A stretch of DNA of 64,000 bases from Anomaloglossus baeobatrachus (Eukaryota > Chordata > Amphibia > Anura > Aromobatidae), in the NCBI RefSeq assembly GCF_048569485.1, contig NC_134358.1, positions 239,779,404-239,843,403 of the forward strand, in the 5' to 3' direction. The notes beneath the pieces were generated by a model, which ran no database searches, was not told the origin of the DNA, and worked only from the letters and a program-made list of their open reading frames with translations. How positions within the stretch are numbered: position 1 is the stretch's first letter; every line of letters starts with the position of its first letter. Of the stretch, positions 24,306-36,336 are shown one piece after another. Both the position numbers and the translations under genes were made by a program.

Positions 24306-25079
24306 TATGTTTAGGGTCATTGTCCTGCTGAAATTTGAACCTGCATCCCATTTTCAAGTCTTTTGTAACCTCTATCAGGTTTTCCTCCAGAATTGCCTTT
24401 TATTTAGCTCCATCTATCTTGTCATCAACTCTAACCAGCTTACGGTCCCTTCTGAAGAAAAGCATTTCAACTGAATAATGCTGGCACCACCATGTTTGAT
24501 AGTGGGGATGGTGTTTTCAGGCTAATGTGCAATGTTAATTCCAGCCATACATAGCATTTTGCATTAAGGCTAAAAAGTTCTACTATGGTCTCATCTGACC
24601 GGGGCACTTTCCTCCACATGGTAACTCTGTTAAGGTGAGATCAAACTAGAATGTTTTGGGATTAGCGCAAAACACTATGTGTGGCAGAAAACTAACACTG
24701 CAGATCACCCTGAAAATACTATCTCCACCGTCAAACATGGTGGTGGCAGCATCATGCTCTGTGGGTGCTTTTCTTCTTCAGGGACAGTGAAGCTGGTCAA
24801 AGTTGATGGGAAGATGGATCGAGCTAAATACAGGGCAATCCTGATGGAAAACCTGTTAGAGACTACGAAAGACTTGAGACTGTGTCATAAATACACCTTC
24901 CAGCAGGACAATGAACATAAATATACTACCAGAGCAACAATGGTGTAGTTCAAAGCATATTCAAGTATTTTAATGTCCCAGGCAAAATCCAGACCTAAAT
25001 CCTATTGAATAGGTGTGGCAAGACTTGAAAATTTGATGGAGAGCATCTGTGAACAGCAATCTCACTGAGCTAATACATT

Positions 25080-25500
25080 AATACAAGAAGATGCCCAGGA
25101 TGGGAGATGTGATTACAGGAAACAGCTAGGATAGAGAGCATTATTAAAGAAAAGGCCTATGATGGGGGACAACATTACAGGATGGGGGCTAGGAAAGAAG
25201 ATATTATTTCAGGAAGGGGCCAATGTTTGGGACATGATTACAGGAAAATTCCAGAACAGAAGATATTATTACAGGAAGGTGGGAAAATGGAGACATTATT
25301 AAAGAAAGGGTCTAGCCAGAATAGGGATATTATTACAGGAAAGGGACCATAATAGGGAACATGATTACAGGAAGGGGCCAGAACAGAGGACATTATTACA
25401 GGAAGGGGCATATGATCGAAAACATGATTACAGGAAGTTGCCAGGACAGATGATATTATTGCAGGAACGAGCCTATGATGAGAGACATGATTACAAGAAG
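25080..25500. repeat. Minisatellite, block 1 (opposite orientation to 6.7-7.75 kb)
   Basis: Repeats of 'gacattattacaggaagggg' with variation ('gatattattacagg', 'gaacatgattacagg'). Unit about 30 bp, often alternating. Confidence 0.8.
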
Positions 25501-25815
25501 TGGAAGTTCAGTTTGCAGAGTGCAGCCTTACCAAACCTGCACAGGAAGCCAGTGTAAGTCACTAATTGGCAGTTTGGGTCTCTGCCTACATACAGCCAGC
25601 AATAAGCAGAACAGTTCTGGGGGTTTCCATTTTTATGTTTGGAGGGTTACACACTACATCTGATCATGCTGTTGTTACCACCAGTGCGAATCGTTCAAAC
25701 ACTACAAGTGGCTCACACTGGTCTAAGCACCGCATGTACTTAAGCACAGTGATGCTTGTGCGAGTGGTCAGCATGCATAAAGCACCCAAACTTTGTTTTA
25801 TTTGTAAAGTCGGTT
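25501..25815. repeat. Degraded dispersed repeat
   Basis: About 25670-25790 contains 'cttaagcacagtgatgc' and 'gctcacactggtct', which resemble the inverse of a common frog repeat with GCTCG-rich ends. Remainder unassigned. Confidence 0.35.
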
Positions 25816-26157
25816 TTCGGCCCCATCTCTGAGATCCTATCCTAATATGTAGTAGGTGAAATAATATCAGCAAATAGAAATTAGAAATGTAGTATAGGAC
25901 TTCTAATTCACTATATTTCTTATCTCATGTGCAGGACATTGCAGGAATTTAGGTATTCATGGTTATGACTACGCACATAGCGACAGTTAGTTGCTAGCGT
26001 CGTAACCATGGCTACCTTAGGTCCTGCAATACCCTGCACATGAGATAAGTGACATAGTGAATCAGAAGAACTATACTACATTTCTAATTGGAGGTATTTG
26101 CTAATATTATTATACCTAATACATATTGGGATATGATTTTGGAGATGGGAATACCCC
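25816..26157. mobile_element. Fold-back MITE inside the minisatellite
   Basis: The arms of about 165 bp match in inverse orientation: 'attagaaatgtagtatag' (left) against 'ctatactacatttctaat' (right), and 'ttatctcatgtgcagg' against 'ccctgcacatgagataa'. The outer tips 'ccccatctctgagatc' and 'gattttggagatggg' also pair. Short central loop around 'gttagttgctagcg'. It lies beside and separates two minisatellite blocks. Confidence 0.8.
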
Positions 26158-26420
26158 TTAATACAGGAAGGGGCCAGGACAGAGACATTATTACAGGAAG
26201 TGGTCATGATGGAGGTCATTATGCAGGAAGGGCAGGCTAGAATAGGGACAATATTACAAGAAAGGGGCCATATTTGGGGACATGATTACAGGAATGGGTC
26301 AGAACAGAGGACATTATTGCAGGAAGGGGCCCATGATGAGGAACATGACTACAGGAAGAGGCCAGGATGGAGGACATTATTATAGGCAGGGCACAGGATG
26401 GGTAACATTATTACATGAAG
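26158..26420. repeat. Minisatellite, block 2
   Basis: Continues the 'gacattattacagg' repeat after the fold-back MITE, with the same alternating units. Confidence 0.8.
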
Positions 26421-27324
26421 AGCAAACACATGTCTTTATAGGATATAGAATGCTTCAATGCACCATACATTTGATCAAAATGCAGGTGAGGGCCCTAGGG
26501 ACCTAGAAGACTCTAGTTATGAAATTAGCTAATATATTTGCTTTTTTCAGTAGGAGGAGTATGATGTGTCCACTCCAGGGGAAATGGATAGTTTTCATTC
26601 TGAATACATTTCTATATATTTTCATGTCATTTGGCAAAATTCAAGCAATCTAATTTTCATGTATGGAACGAAGGCTATCATCAGCACAATGCACACTGCG
26701 ATTTTTCTACACAGTCACATGGTCCAAGTAGAACATCGTTCATATAAATAGTGCTACTGACTACTGTGGATCTTTTGTGGACTTAGACAAAACATGGGAG
26801 TGTTGTATAAATTCAGCCTATGTCAACAGTAACTTCTGATGTATACCCAGGCAAACCATAAATTACCCTGTAGGTCTCAATTTAAGAAAAAAATCAAACA
26901 GTGTGGATTTTGGATTTGTGGGGTAAATTGAGTCCTCTGGATACATTTGGCATGGCCTGGAGACTTTCTTAGTGCATACACCAAATGTTGTTAAAAGAAA
27001 AGATGTAAAGACCATAATGTAATATCGCAGTGTGCTAATCATGGTTTATTGTTCTGGCGTTTTATCAATTATAAAACAATAATTACATTTTATAAGAACT
27101 TGTGTGGTGACCAGTATAATAGTGTAATGGAAGACAGTTGTCTGTCAGCATTGCATGAGCAGGTGAATGTCGTACACATCAATAGGTGAAAGTTTCAATA
27201 GGCATTTCAAAAAGAAGCCGCCACTCCACCCGGAGGATCAGCGATATCCTGTTCTGCTATGCGGATCAAGTGACCTGTTATCTTTGACTTTCAAACTACT
27301 GTAATAACAATGAAAGCACATTAC
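26421..27324. other. Intron sequence, nothing recognised
   Basis: Unique-looking A/T-rich sequence up to exon 2. Confidence 0.4.
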
Positions 27325-27414
27325 CATGGCAACCATCGTGACTACTGTCATCACTCCACTTTATCGCTCTGAGATTACCTTCCCATTTAGCATCTGGCAT
27401 GGAACCTGGAAAAT
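27325..27414 (-). CDS. GCNT2: GCNT2-like gene, coding exon 2
   Basis: A 90-nt exon on the minus strand between acceptor 'ccaacag' and donor 'gtaatg'. In the frame that joins exon 3 it reads [19 protein letters not shown] and then [10 protein letters not shown], with a split glycine codon at the 3' boundary. Human GCNT2, as I recall it, has [19 protein letters not shown] at this point in a 93-nt exon, so length and phase agree to within one codon. The segment belongs to the glycosyltransferase family 14 catalytic domain; its cysteine (GCH) is one of the conserved family cysteines. It is far too short to stand out as an open frame, and it confirms that exon 3 belongs to a real gene. The exon-1 segment (transmembrane anchor and most of the catalytic domain) should lie beyond the right edge of the window. 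Confidence 0.88.
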
Positions 27415-27704
27415 CTGTTGGAAAAAAAACATTGTCTCAGGAAGAGTACATCACCATGGCGTATAAATCAGATGTACGAAGAAGGTGTTTCCTTTCTAAT
27501 ACCAAAAATTGTTACATGTGATGGAGTAGAACAACTTTCCCAGGACTCTGCTTTCCAATTAGTGTAAATCTAGTGTTAGAACTAGAATCAGAGCTTATTA
27601 CAGATATGTAACAATTTATCATGTGACTACCACCTTACAAAAGTATTACTTTTATGGTGCCTGGTCAGGTGAAGTTTATGTAGTATCTCCTAATCTTAAT
27701 CTTA

Positions 27705-28286
27705 GGAGTACTTTGCATGCTGCGACATCGCAAGCCGATGCTTACGATGCCGAGCGCGATAGTCCCCGCCCCCGTCGCAGCAGCGATATCTTGTGATTAT
27801 TGACGTAGCGAACATTATCGCTACGCCAGCTTCACATGCACTCACCTGCCCTGCGACGTCGCTCTGGCCGGCGACCCGCCTCCTTCCTAAGGGGGCAAGT
27901 CGTGCGGCGTCACAGCGACGTCACATGGCAGGCGGCCAATAGGAGTGGATGGGCGGAGATGAGCAGGACGTAAACATCCCGCCCACCTCCTTCCTTCCGC
28001 ATTGCAGCCGGGACGCAGGTAGGAGATGTTCCTCACTCCAGCGGCTTCACACACAGCGATGTGTGCTGCCTGCTGGAACGAGGAATAACATCGTACCGTC
28101 GCTGCACCGGCATAATGGAAATGTCGGACCCTACACCGATGATACGATAATGACGCTTTTGCGCTCGTTAATCATATCATCAAGGATTTGCACACTACGA
28201 TGTCGACTGCGATGCAGGAAGTGCGTCACTTTCAATTTGACCCCAGTGACATCGCACCTGCGATGTCGTAGTGTGCAAAGCCCGCC
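27705..28286. mobile_element. MITE, intact sister of the one split at 12.4-19.0 kb
   Basis: Starts 'ggagtactttgcatgctgcg', ends 'gtgtgcaaagcccgcc', with TTA on both sides (27702-27704, 28287-28289), which suggests a PIF/Harbinger-type element. About 582 bp. The centre carries 'cggccaataggagtgg' and 'acgtaaacatcccgcccacc'. No coding capacity. Confidence 0.75.
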
Positions 28287-28370
28287 TTAATCCCTCCCAA
28301 GCAAACTCAATCACACCCGGCCTCGCAATTCAACATGAGTATTCTCCAATTGCTGATTACAACACCTTAA

Positions 28371-30096
28371 AGGGAATCTGTCACTAGGTTGTCACTGCCC
28401 CATCAGAGAGCAGCATGATCTCTAGGGGCTGAGCTTCTGATTCTAGTGATGTGTCACTTACCGGGCTACTTACTGCAGTTTTTATAAATGTACTGTTTTA
28501 TCTGGCACAGAGCTAAAAGTTCTCTGAATATGTGACGCCCCTAACGCTTCAGGCGCCACAGGGTACTGCACCTCCATTAGGGTGTAATACTTATCCTGGG
28601 TCCAAGAAAGGTCAGTACCGGTTTCCACTCACACAAACATACAGTAACGCTGGGTTGCCCTCCCCAATGGGGACCAGGCCAGGGTTGGATCACAGTAGGG
28701 GGTCACTGAAGCGGTGCGTTTACAGGACGCCACCGCACTAGGGTCTCCTCGATCCACTGGAATCGGGGACTCAGGGTCAGGGACAAGCAACCACCAGGGG
28801 GAGACAGGAGCACACAGTGGGAAGAGCAGGTTGACCTAGTGAGAGTAGTGAACCAGCCGGTGGCAGTGGCTGGGGGCAACAGCTCAGAACACACAACACA
28901 ACTACAACAAGGAGAGAACAGCTTGAGACACAGAGCAGAGCGGACGTGCCGCGAACAGCTCTATGGGCCAGGGCGTTTAACACAATCGTTTGGGAGAAGC
29001 AGGCGGCTGCTTCCACAGAACCGGCGCTGTCGGGGTACAGAATCCTAGGGCATGCATACTTCACGATGTCTACCAACTCTGCAAGGGTCGCGGGGAATGG
29101 CTAGAAAAGTCACCGAACCCATCCCAACGATTCAGCAGCCAAATAGCATATAGGATGGTTGAGAACCAGCCCCATATCGGAACAGCGCTATCAGCATACA
29201 GAATGGGACACTTTACTGACACCGGGATCCCCAGGTGCTTCACACCACTGGGATCTGATACTTAGTGCATCAAAAGAGAAAGGGCTCACAGGCTGACACA
29301 CACACCGGACTTGACCTTTCATGGATCCGGGATCGGCTGGAGCCCATTGTGGCGGAGTCCGGTACTCTGGGGCAGCGCCTGAACTACCAGTGAGTAAACG
29401 ACCTGGAACTGCAGCGCCTGTCTCTGTTTCTCCTTTACCGGCGCCGGCGCCCAGTGCCGTGGCGCCAATGAGGACTACCACCACCCCTGTCTGTCCTCCA
29501 TCATCCTCCCCAGGGTAATCCCGCTCTGCCTGTGGGGAGCGACACTCTCCCAGCTGCGACCCTTAGCATCAGCCCCGGAGAGCAGCACCCACAGTGGCGG
29601 CCCATCCCTGGCCGCGTACCACAGGTGGCGTCACAATCAAAAATAGACTTTCCTAACCGTCACTATCACCCCCAACCTCCATTCTTCCTCCCTTCAACCG
29701 CCTTTCCTCCTCTCCTGTACATCTCGGGGTCACGAAACCGGGCCAGGCCAGCCCGTCACGACGCAGAGGATCTGCACCCCCGACCCGGCGATGTGTCGGG
29801 TGAAAACCCCTCGACCCCGGGGTGTTACAAATACCCCCGCCCACACCACTGATTGACAGACAGCTGTGCATAGGAGGACCTGGGGGTGGGGTTATACAGA
29901 GCTCAAAAATATGGAGGACTATATAGCAGATTTACTAGTCCTCTAGTGATAATCTCTTGTTGATAAAACAGTGATTTTATCAAAACTACAGCATGCAGCC
30001 CAATAAGTGAAACATAACTGGAATCATGGTCCCTGTTTCTACATTATGCTGCTCTCAGATTGGAGAGTGAATACCTGGTGACAGATTCTCTTTATT
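28371..30096. mobile_element. Fold-back MITE, split by a solo LTR
   Basis: The left arm begins 'aagggaatctgtcactagg' and the right arm ends in its inverse 'cctggtgacagattctcttt'. The arms match over about 130 bp, including 'gagagcagcatgat' against 'atgctgctctcagat' in inverse. The solo LTR at 28531-29829 lies between the arms. Confidence 0.75.
28531..29829 (+). mobile_element. Solo LTR, Gypsy-type, 1299 bp, target duplication aata
   Basis: Starts 'tgtgacgcccctaacgc', ends 'ccccggggtgttaca', and is flanked by aata (28527-28530, 29830-29833). Same family as 2654-3770. No internal sequence. Fossil. Confidence 0.85.
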
Positions 30097-30733
30097 CTCT
30101 TACCAACATATGATGTTACATTATATGCTGGCTCCGTGAGCCCATATCTTTGCTGGCAGATGATGACTATGCTATTTAACCATCATAATCTTCTAGTAGC
30201 TGCCTACCTGACTGACAACCTCTATGCTGTGTGATCTCAGGCAAAAGAGCTGTCAGTCAAGCAGGAGAAAGCAGTGCTAGGCGAGGAATGGAGCTGGAGT
30301 GACAGAGGCTTCAGATCTACAATAGCTCTACAGCCTAATTTACATATTAATTCAAATGCTGTAATGGAGGGAAAGACTGACCATGTAAAGATATTGCTGG
30401 ACTTGTCGTTGAAATAGCTACTTGCACATATAAAAGGTTTGAGGGGTGAAATCCTGCGGACAAATTTCTTTAAAGCATGATTTGCCTAACAACCAGATTA
30501 CAATCTGGTTGGGAATTTGGCAAAAAGAGCAATCAGTTCCACAATATATGTTAAATAGAGTAAGGTTTGCACGTGTTTACTATTGCTTCATTTACACAGA
30601 GGAATGTCGTATTCTCATTTTTCTGATTTTCAGGGGTACCAAAAGTCAGAGCCCCATTGATCATACATTTTACTTGTGGTTATGTGTTATATGCAATTTA
30701 TGGGCAACGTCTTTATGTGAAATCACATACATG
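30097..30733. other. No gene seen
   Basis: Unique-looking intron sequence up to the next solo LTR. Confidence 0.4.
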
Positions 30734-31299
30734 TGTGATGCCCTGGCAAAACCAGGTGGTCACAAAAAGAGTAAATCTTCCTTGGCACCAACACAGTCCC
30801 CACACAGATATACACCAGCCAATCAGGCCCTACTCACCCCCTCCCTAGGAAAATGGGAGGGAGCGAGAGGAGCTTAGGAAGTGCAGAGAGGAGTTAAGTT
30901 TCAGTTCGTGCTGTAGTCAGTGAAGAGCTGACAGGAGGGAGTTGGACCTTCTTGGAGAAGGTGGTAGTCGGGGTTGGAGCCCTGGACTAGGTGGCAGTGA
31001 GGGCCACAGGCATGGAGATCCGGTCACGGGGAACCGGAGGCCGACCGGGACAGGGTTGTAGCCCGCCGGTGCCGAGAGAGGGGATTTGGTCCGGAGGCCA
31101 TTAAAGCAGACTAGTCCAGACAAGAAAGAGACAGGCAGAGAGTGTGGAAGAAAGGGCCCCTAACTCACCACATCAGTACAACCTCATCCAGCACCACAAC
31201 AACTATTGACTCCCCACATCAGTGCAACCTCATCCAGCACCAGGACAACCGAACTGTGAGTTTACCGCTCCCTGCAATCCCTCACAATATTCTGGGCCC

Positions 31300-32156
31300 T
31301 GTGTTGTGAATGTTAGTTATCTTTTGGCTGCTGGGAGGCTCCCTCTGGTGGCCAGGAATGGTTTGGACTTGGACCAGGTGTGTTGTGCAATGGGCGTTTC
31401 CTTTGCTAACGCTCTGCTTATTTAAATCCTGGTCTGATTGCAGGCTGTTGCCGGATGTCAGTTGTTCTTTGTATCTCCAGCCTGCTTAATCCTGCTCTAC
31501 ACCACATCTTCCCCAGATAAGTGCTTGCTCTTTATTTATTGTCTGGTTCTTTTGTTTATCTGGGTTTGTCATTTGCTGTGGTTGGTTCCAGTTTATTTGC
31601 TTGCAGGGATTTTCCCCTTCAGTTGCTTGGCTGGGGAACTCCCTGCAGTTCTGTTTGGAGTATAGCTCCTTTGGGTCCATGTGTTTGTGGCTTGTTGAAT
31701 TTGTTATGATTCTTGTTTTCTGTTCATTGGTATGACAAGAGCACCGGGTATCGGACGGAGTTTTATACTATCAGGAATTTGGAATCTTGCAGGGTTTTTC
31801 TCCGGCCACCATCAGCCCCTTTCCTGTCCTTTCCTATTTTAGTCAGTGGGGGCCTCACCTTTTGCTAATCCTGTCATCTATCTGTGTATTGTGTTTTTCC
31901 TATATCACCGCAGTCTTTGAATGTGAGGGGCTTGCTATTCTTGTCTATTTTCTGAGGCAGAGAGTTATTCATCTTTCCTTCCTTTAGGATAGCTAGTTCT
32001 CCGGCTGGGTTCGCGGTGCACAGGATGTTAGTTCACCCCTCGGCTACTTCTAGTGTTGATGGTTAGTAAGGGGGTGGCTGCCAGAATAGTTACCAATGCT
32101 CTTGTCACCTTTTACCAATGATTTGTGTTGGTCTTCCATGGATCCGGATCATAACA
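31300..32156 (+). repeat. LTR1 of the array (855-857 bp)
   Basis: Starts 'tgttgtgaatgttag' (31302, with an extra 'tg' at 31300) and ends 'ggatcataaca'. Compared with LTR2-4 it differs at some 5 percent of positions by eye in its first 480 bp and is about 26 bp shorter; the rest is nearly identical to LTR2 and LTR3. Confidence 0.9.
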
Positions 32157-35100
32157 GTACATCCGGCCAACAAATTTAAAGGGTACTCTTAAGAAGGAAA
32201 AAAAAAAAGAAAAAAAAAAGTCTGCAGAGAAATTTTTTTTTTTTTTGGTGTTTTTCCTCTTCTTTTTTGGGTTCCATGGAAGATTTCTTTTGTCTAGCAT
32301 GGATGAATTGGGTGAGCGTGTTGCTCATCTTGATGCTAAGGTTCGTCGTATAGAGTCTTATCTTGCACAGACTCCCCTTGCAGAGCCTAAGATTCCCATT
32401 CCTGAATTTTTTTCGGGAGATAGGTTGAGATTTTTGAGCTTCAAAAATAATTGTAAATTATTTTTTGACCTGCGCACTAAGTCCTCAGGGAATCCCGTAC
32501 AGCAGGTTAAGATTGTCATCTTCTTACTGCGTGGTGACCCTCAGGACTGGGCCTTCTCTTTAGCGTCTGATGATCCGATTCTCAGTGATGTGGACTCCTT
32601 TTTTCAGGCCTTGGGTTTATTATATGACGAACCCAATATTGTGGACCAAGCAGAAAAATTCTTGTTGTCCTTAACTCAGGGTTTGGATTCTGCAGAAACG
32701 TTTTGTCAGAAATTTCGAAAGTGGGCGGTCCATACCAAATGGAATGATGATGCGCTTGCGGCTCTTTTTCGGAAGGGTGTTGCTGTTTCTGTGAAGTATG
32801 TAATGGTAGGATTTCCCATCCCTTCTGGTCTTGATGCCTCTATGACCTTTGCCATTCAGATTGATAGACGGTTACGTGAGCGCAGGAAGATACCTGCTAG
32901 TTTTGTGCCTGTGGAACAGCCTTTGGAGCCTATGGAGTGTGATAAGGTCCTTTCTAATGCTAGTCGGCAGGGGTTCAGACAGAAGAATAGACTGTGCTTC
33001 TATTGTGGAGACGCTTCTCATAACATCTCTGTCTGCCCTAAACGTGAAAGGAGATTGGCTACTTCTGTTACTGTGGGTTCTTTGCAACCAAAATTTCTTT
33101 TGTCTGTCACATTGATTTGCTCATTGTCTTCCTTTTCTGCATTTGCCTTTGTGGACTCAGGGGCAGCGCTCAATTTGATGGATTTTGGGTTTGCTAGGGA
33201 TTGTGGTTTCCCCATGGTTTCTTTGCAAACTCCTATTCCTTTAAGGGGCATTGATGTCACCCCTTTGGCAGAACATAAACCCCAATTTTGGACCCAGGTG
33301 CCTATGAGAGTTGCACCAGCGCATCAGGAAACTTGTACATTTTTAGTATTGCATAATCTACAGGATACCTTGGTACTGGGATTTCTGTGGTTGCAGACCC
33401 ATAATCCAGTTCTTGACTGGAGATACTTGTCAGTAGCTAGTTGGGGTTGTCAAGGTTTGCATCAGGACCTTTCCGTGTCGTCCACGTCTGCTCAGGCAGT
33501 TGATGTTCCGGCCTTCTTGTCTGATTTCCGTGATGTATTTAATGACCAGGAATCTGATTCTCTGCCCCCACACCGGGACTGTGACTGTGCCATTGAGTTG
33601 GTGCCCGCTTGTAAATTTCCCAAGGGGCGGATTTTCAACTTGTCTGTGCCCAAACATGATGCCATGCGGTCATACATCAGGGAATCATTGGAGAAGGGGC
33701 ACATTCGGTCCTCATCTTCTCCTTTGGGTGCCGGCTTCTTCTTTGTTGCTAAGAAAGATGGGTCGTTGAGGCCTTGTATTGATTACCGTCTTCTTAATAA
33801 AATTACGGTCAAATATCAGTACCCTTTGCCTCTGATGTCTGATCTCTTCTCTAGAGTGAAGAGCGCCAAATGGGTTACGAAACTGGAACTCAAGGGTGCG
33901 TATAATCTCATCCGTATTAAGGAAGGTGATGAATGGAAGACAGCTTTTAATACTCCTGAGGGGCATTTTGAGTACCTAGTGATGCCTTTTGGGCTCACTA
34001 ATGCACCCTCCGTCTTCCAGGCCTTCATGAATGATATTTTTCGGGACCTTATTGGTAAATTTTTGATTGTGTATTTGGATGACATCTTGATTTTTTCTGA
34101 TGATTGGGACTCTCATGTTGGGTAGGTACGGGCTGTTTTTCTGATACTTAAGGATCATGCACTGTACGTTAAGGGGTCAAAGTGCCTCTTTGGGGTGCAA
34201 AGGATTTCCTTTTTGGGCTTCATCTTGTCTCCCTCCGCTATCGAAATGGACCTGGTTAAGGTTCAGGCTATTTACGACTGGGTGCAACCGACTTCTCTAA
34301 AATCCCTGCAGCGGTTTTTGGGGTTTGCTAATTTTTACCGTAAATTTATAGCCAATTTTTCTGCCATTGTCAAATCTCTGACAGATTTGACAACGAAGGG
34401 AGCTGATGCTGAGCATTGGACCCCAGAGGCAATTGTGGCCTTCCAGGAGCTTAAAAGGCGATTCACTTCTGCCCCAGTCCTGCAGCAACCTGATGTGTCT
34501 CGCCCATTTCAAGTTGAGATCGATGCCTCAGAGATCGGAGCAGGTGCTTTTCTGTCTCAACGAGACGCTACTTCGGGTAAACTTAAGCCCTGTGCCTTTT
34601 TCTCTCGGAAGTTTGCTCCTTCTGAACAGAATTATGATGTGGGGAACCGGGAATTATTGGCTATGAAGTGGGCATTTGAAGAGTGGAGGCATTGGTTGGA
34701 GGGGGCTAGGCATCAAATTGTGGTGCTTATGGACCACAAGATCTCATCTATCTGGAATCGGCCAAGAGGTTGAATCCTCGCCAGGCCTTGTGGGCTTTGT
34801 TTTTTACCCGGTTTAATTTTGTGGTCTCTTTTTTGCCGGGCACCAAGAATGTTAAGGCCGATGCCCATTCCAGGAGTTTCTGCGCTGACTCTTTGGAGGT
34901 TGTCGAACCGTCTACTATCCTGAATGATGGTGTCGTTTTCTCGGCTATTTCGCCTGATCTGCGGTTGGCACTGGCGGAATTTCAGGGGGATAAACCTGAT
35001 AGATGTCCTACAGGGAAACTGTTTGTCCTGGACCAATGGAGAGACCAAGTTGTCTCTGAGGTTCATTGCTCTGTTTTGGCGGGTCATCCTGGCTTTTTTG

Positions 35101-36336
35101 GTACTCGGGATCTTGTGAAACGCTCTTTTTGGTGGCCTTCCCTGTCCAGGGATGTCCGTTGTTTTGTGCAGTCGTGTGGAGTTTGCTCTAGGTCCAAGCC
35201 CTGTTGTTCACGTTCTAGTGGGCTATTGTTGCCTTTGCCAGTACCTAAGAAACCTTGGACACACATCTCTATGGATTTTATTTCAGAGCTTCCCGTCTCT
35301 CAGAAAATGACTGTGATTTGGGTGATCTGTGACAGATTCTCCAAGATGGTCCACTTGGTTCCCCTATCTAAGTTGCCGTCTTCATCAGAGTTGGTGCCTT
35401 TGTTTTTCCAACATGTTGTTCATTTGCATGGTATTCCCGAAAACATTGTTTCTGACAGAGGGGTGCAGTTTGTATCCAGGTTTTGGAGGATTTTTTGCTC
35501 CAAATTGGGTGTTCAGCTGTCTTTCTCATTGCCGTTTCATCCTCAGACTAACGGTCAGACTGAAAGGGCTAACCAGACCCTGGAGACCTATTTACGGTGT
35601 TTTGTTTCTGCGGATCAGGATGACTGGGTTTCGTTTTTGCCTTTGGCTGAATTTGCCCTTAACAATAGAGCTAGCTCTACTACATTGGTAACCCCCTTTT
35701 CTGCAATTTTGGGTATCACCATAGGTTCCTCTCAGGGCAGCTTGAGGCGTCTGACTGTCCAGGGGTGGATTCGGTGGTCAACAGAATGCAGCAGATTTGG
35801 GGGCAGGTAGTGGATAAATTGTTTCAGTCCCAAGAAACTGCCCAAAAGTTTGCCAACCGGCGTCGGACTGTTGGTCCCCGGTTTAAAGTAGGGGACATGG
35901 TGTGGTTGTCCTCTAAAAATATTCCTATGAGAATTCCATCTCCTAAATTTAAGCCCAGATTTATTGGACCTTATAAGATTTCGGAGATTATCAACCCTGT
36001 ATCGTTCCGTTTGATTCTGCCTGCGTCATTTAAGATTCACAATGTCTTCCATAAGTCCTTGTTGAAGAAACATGTGGAGCCAACAGTTCCTGCAGCAGTG
36101 CCTCCTGACCCTGTTTTGGTACAAGGGGATCTGGAGTATGAGGTTTAAAAGATTCTGGATTCCCATCGCAGTAGGCGTCAGCTTCAGTACCTTGTAAAAT
36201 GGAAGGGTTATGGGCAGGAGGATAACTCTTGGGTTGTGGCTTCTGACATTCATGCGGACAGGTTGGTTCGCGCCTTCCCTCATGCTCATCCCGAGCGTTG
36301 GTGCGGGTTCGGTGACCCCTCCTCAAGGGGGGGTAC
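32157..36336 (+). mobile_element. Array internal region, copy 1 (gag-pol)
   Basis: Parts in order: gag (about 32.30-33.07 kb) with one CCHC knuckle CFYCGDASHNISVCP near 33.0 kb; aspartic protease with the DSGA motif near 33.16 kb; reverse transcriptase (about 33.7-34.4 kb) with YLDD near 34.08 kb; RNase H (about 34.5-34.9 kb); integrase with the HHCC zinc region (about 35.06-35.21 kb) and catalytic core (about 35.26-35.6 kb); a GPY/F-type region (about 35.9-36.07 kb); and a C-terminal chromodomain (YLVKWKGYG near 36.19 kb). The chromodomain puts it among the chromoviruses of the Gypsy group. The purine tract 'aaggggggg' precedes LTR2. Broken, about three or four breaks. Fossil. Confidence 0.88.

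Larger units (their letters stand above)
22395..25090. mobile_element. Palindromic Tc1-like relic, interrupted by a younger Tc1
   Basis: 22395-22687 and 24306-24650 read as one minus-strand Tc1-like element ('tgtttagggtcattgtcctg', 'caccaccatgtttgatagtg'). From about 24660 the same family continues on the plus strand ('caaacatggtggtggcagca', 'cttccagcaggacaatga'). The two arms therefore face each other. The plus arm keeps an 89-codon frame (24679-24948) containing TFQQDN, the second catalytic Asp region of Tc1 transposases, followed downstream by a decayed NPIE-type region near 25000. Both arms lack recognisable terminal repeats. Confidence 0.7.
22253..27324 (-). other. Intron between exons 2 and 3 of the GCNT2-like gene
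   Basis: 5072 bp from donor 'gtaatg' (next to exon 2) to acceptor 'ttacag' (next to exon 3) on the minus strand. Filled mostly with Tc1 relics, minisatellite and a fold-back MITE. Confidence 0.8.
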
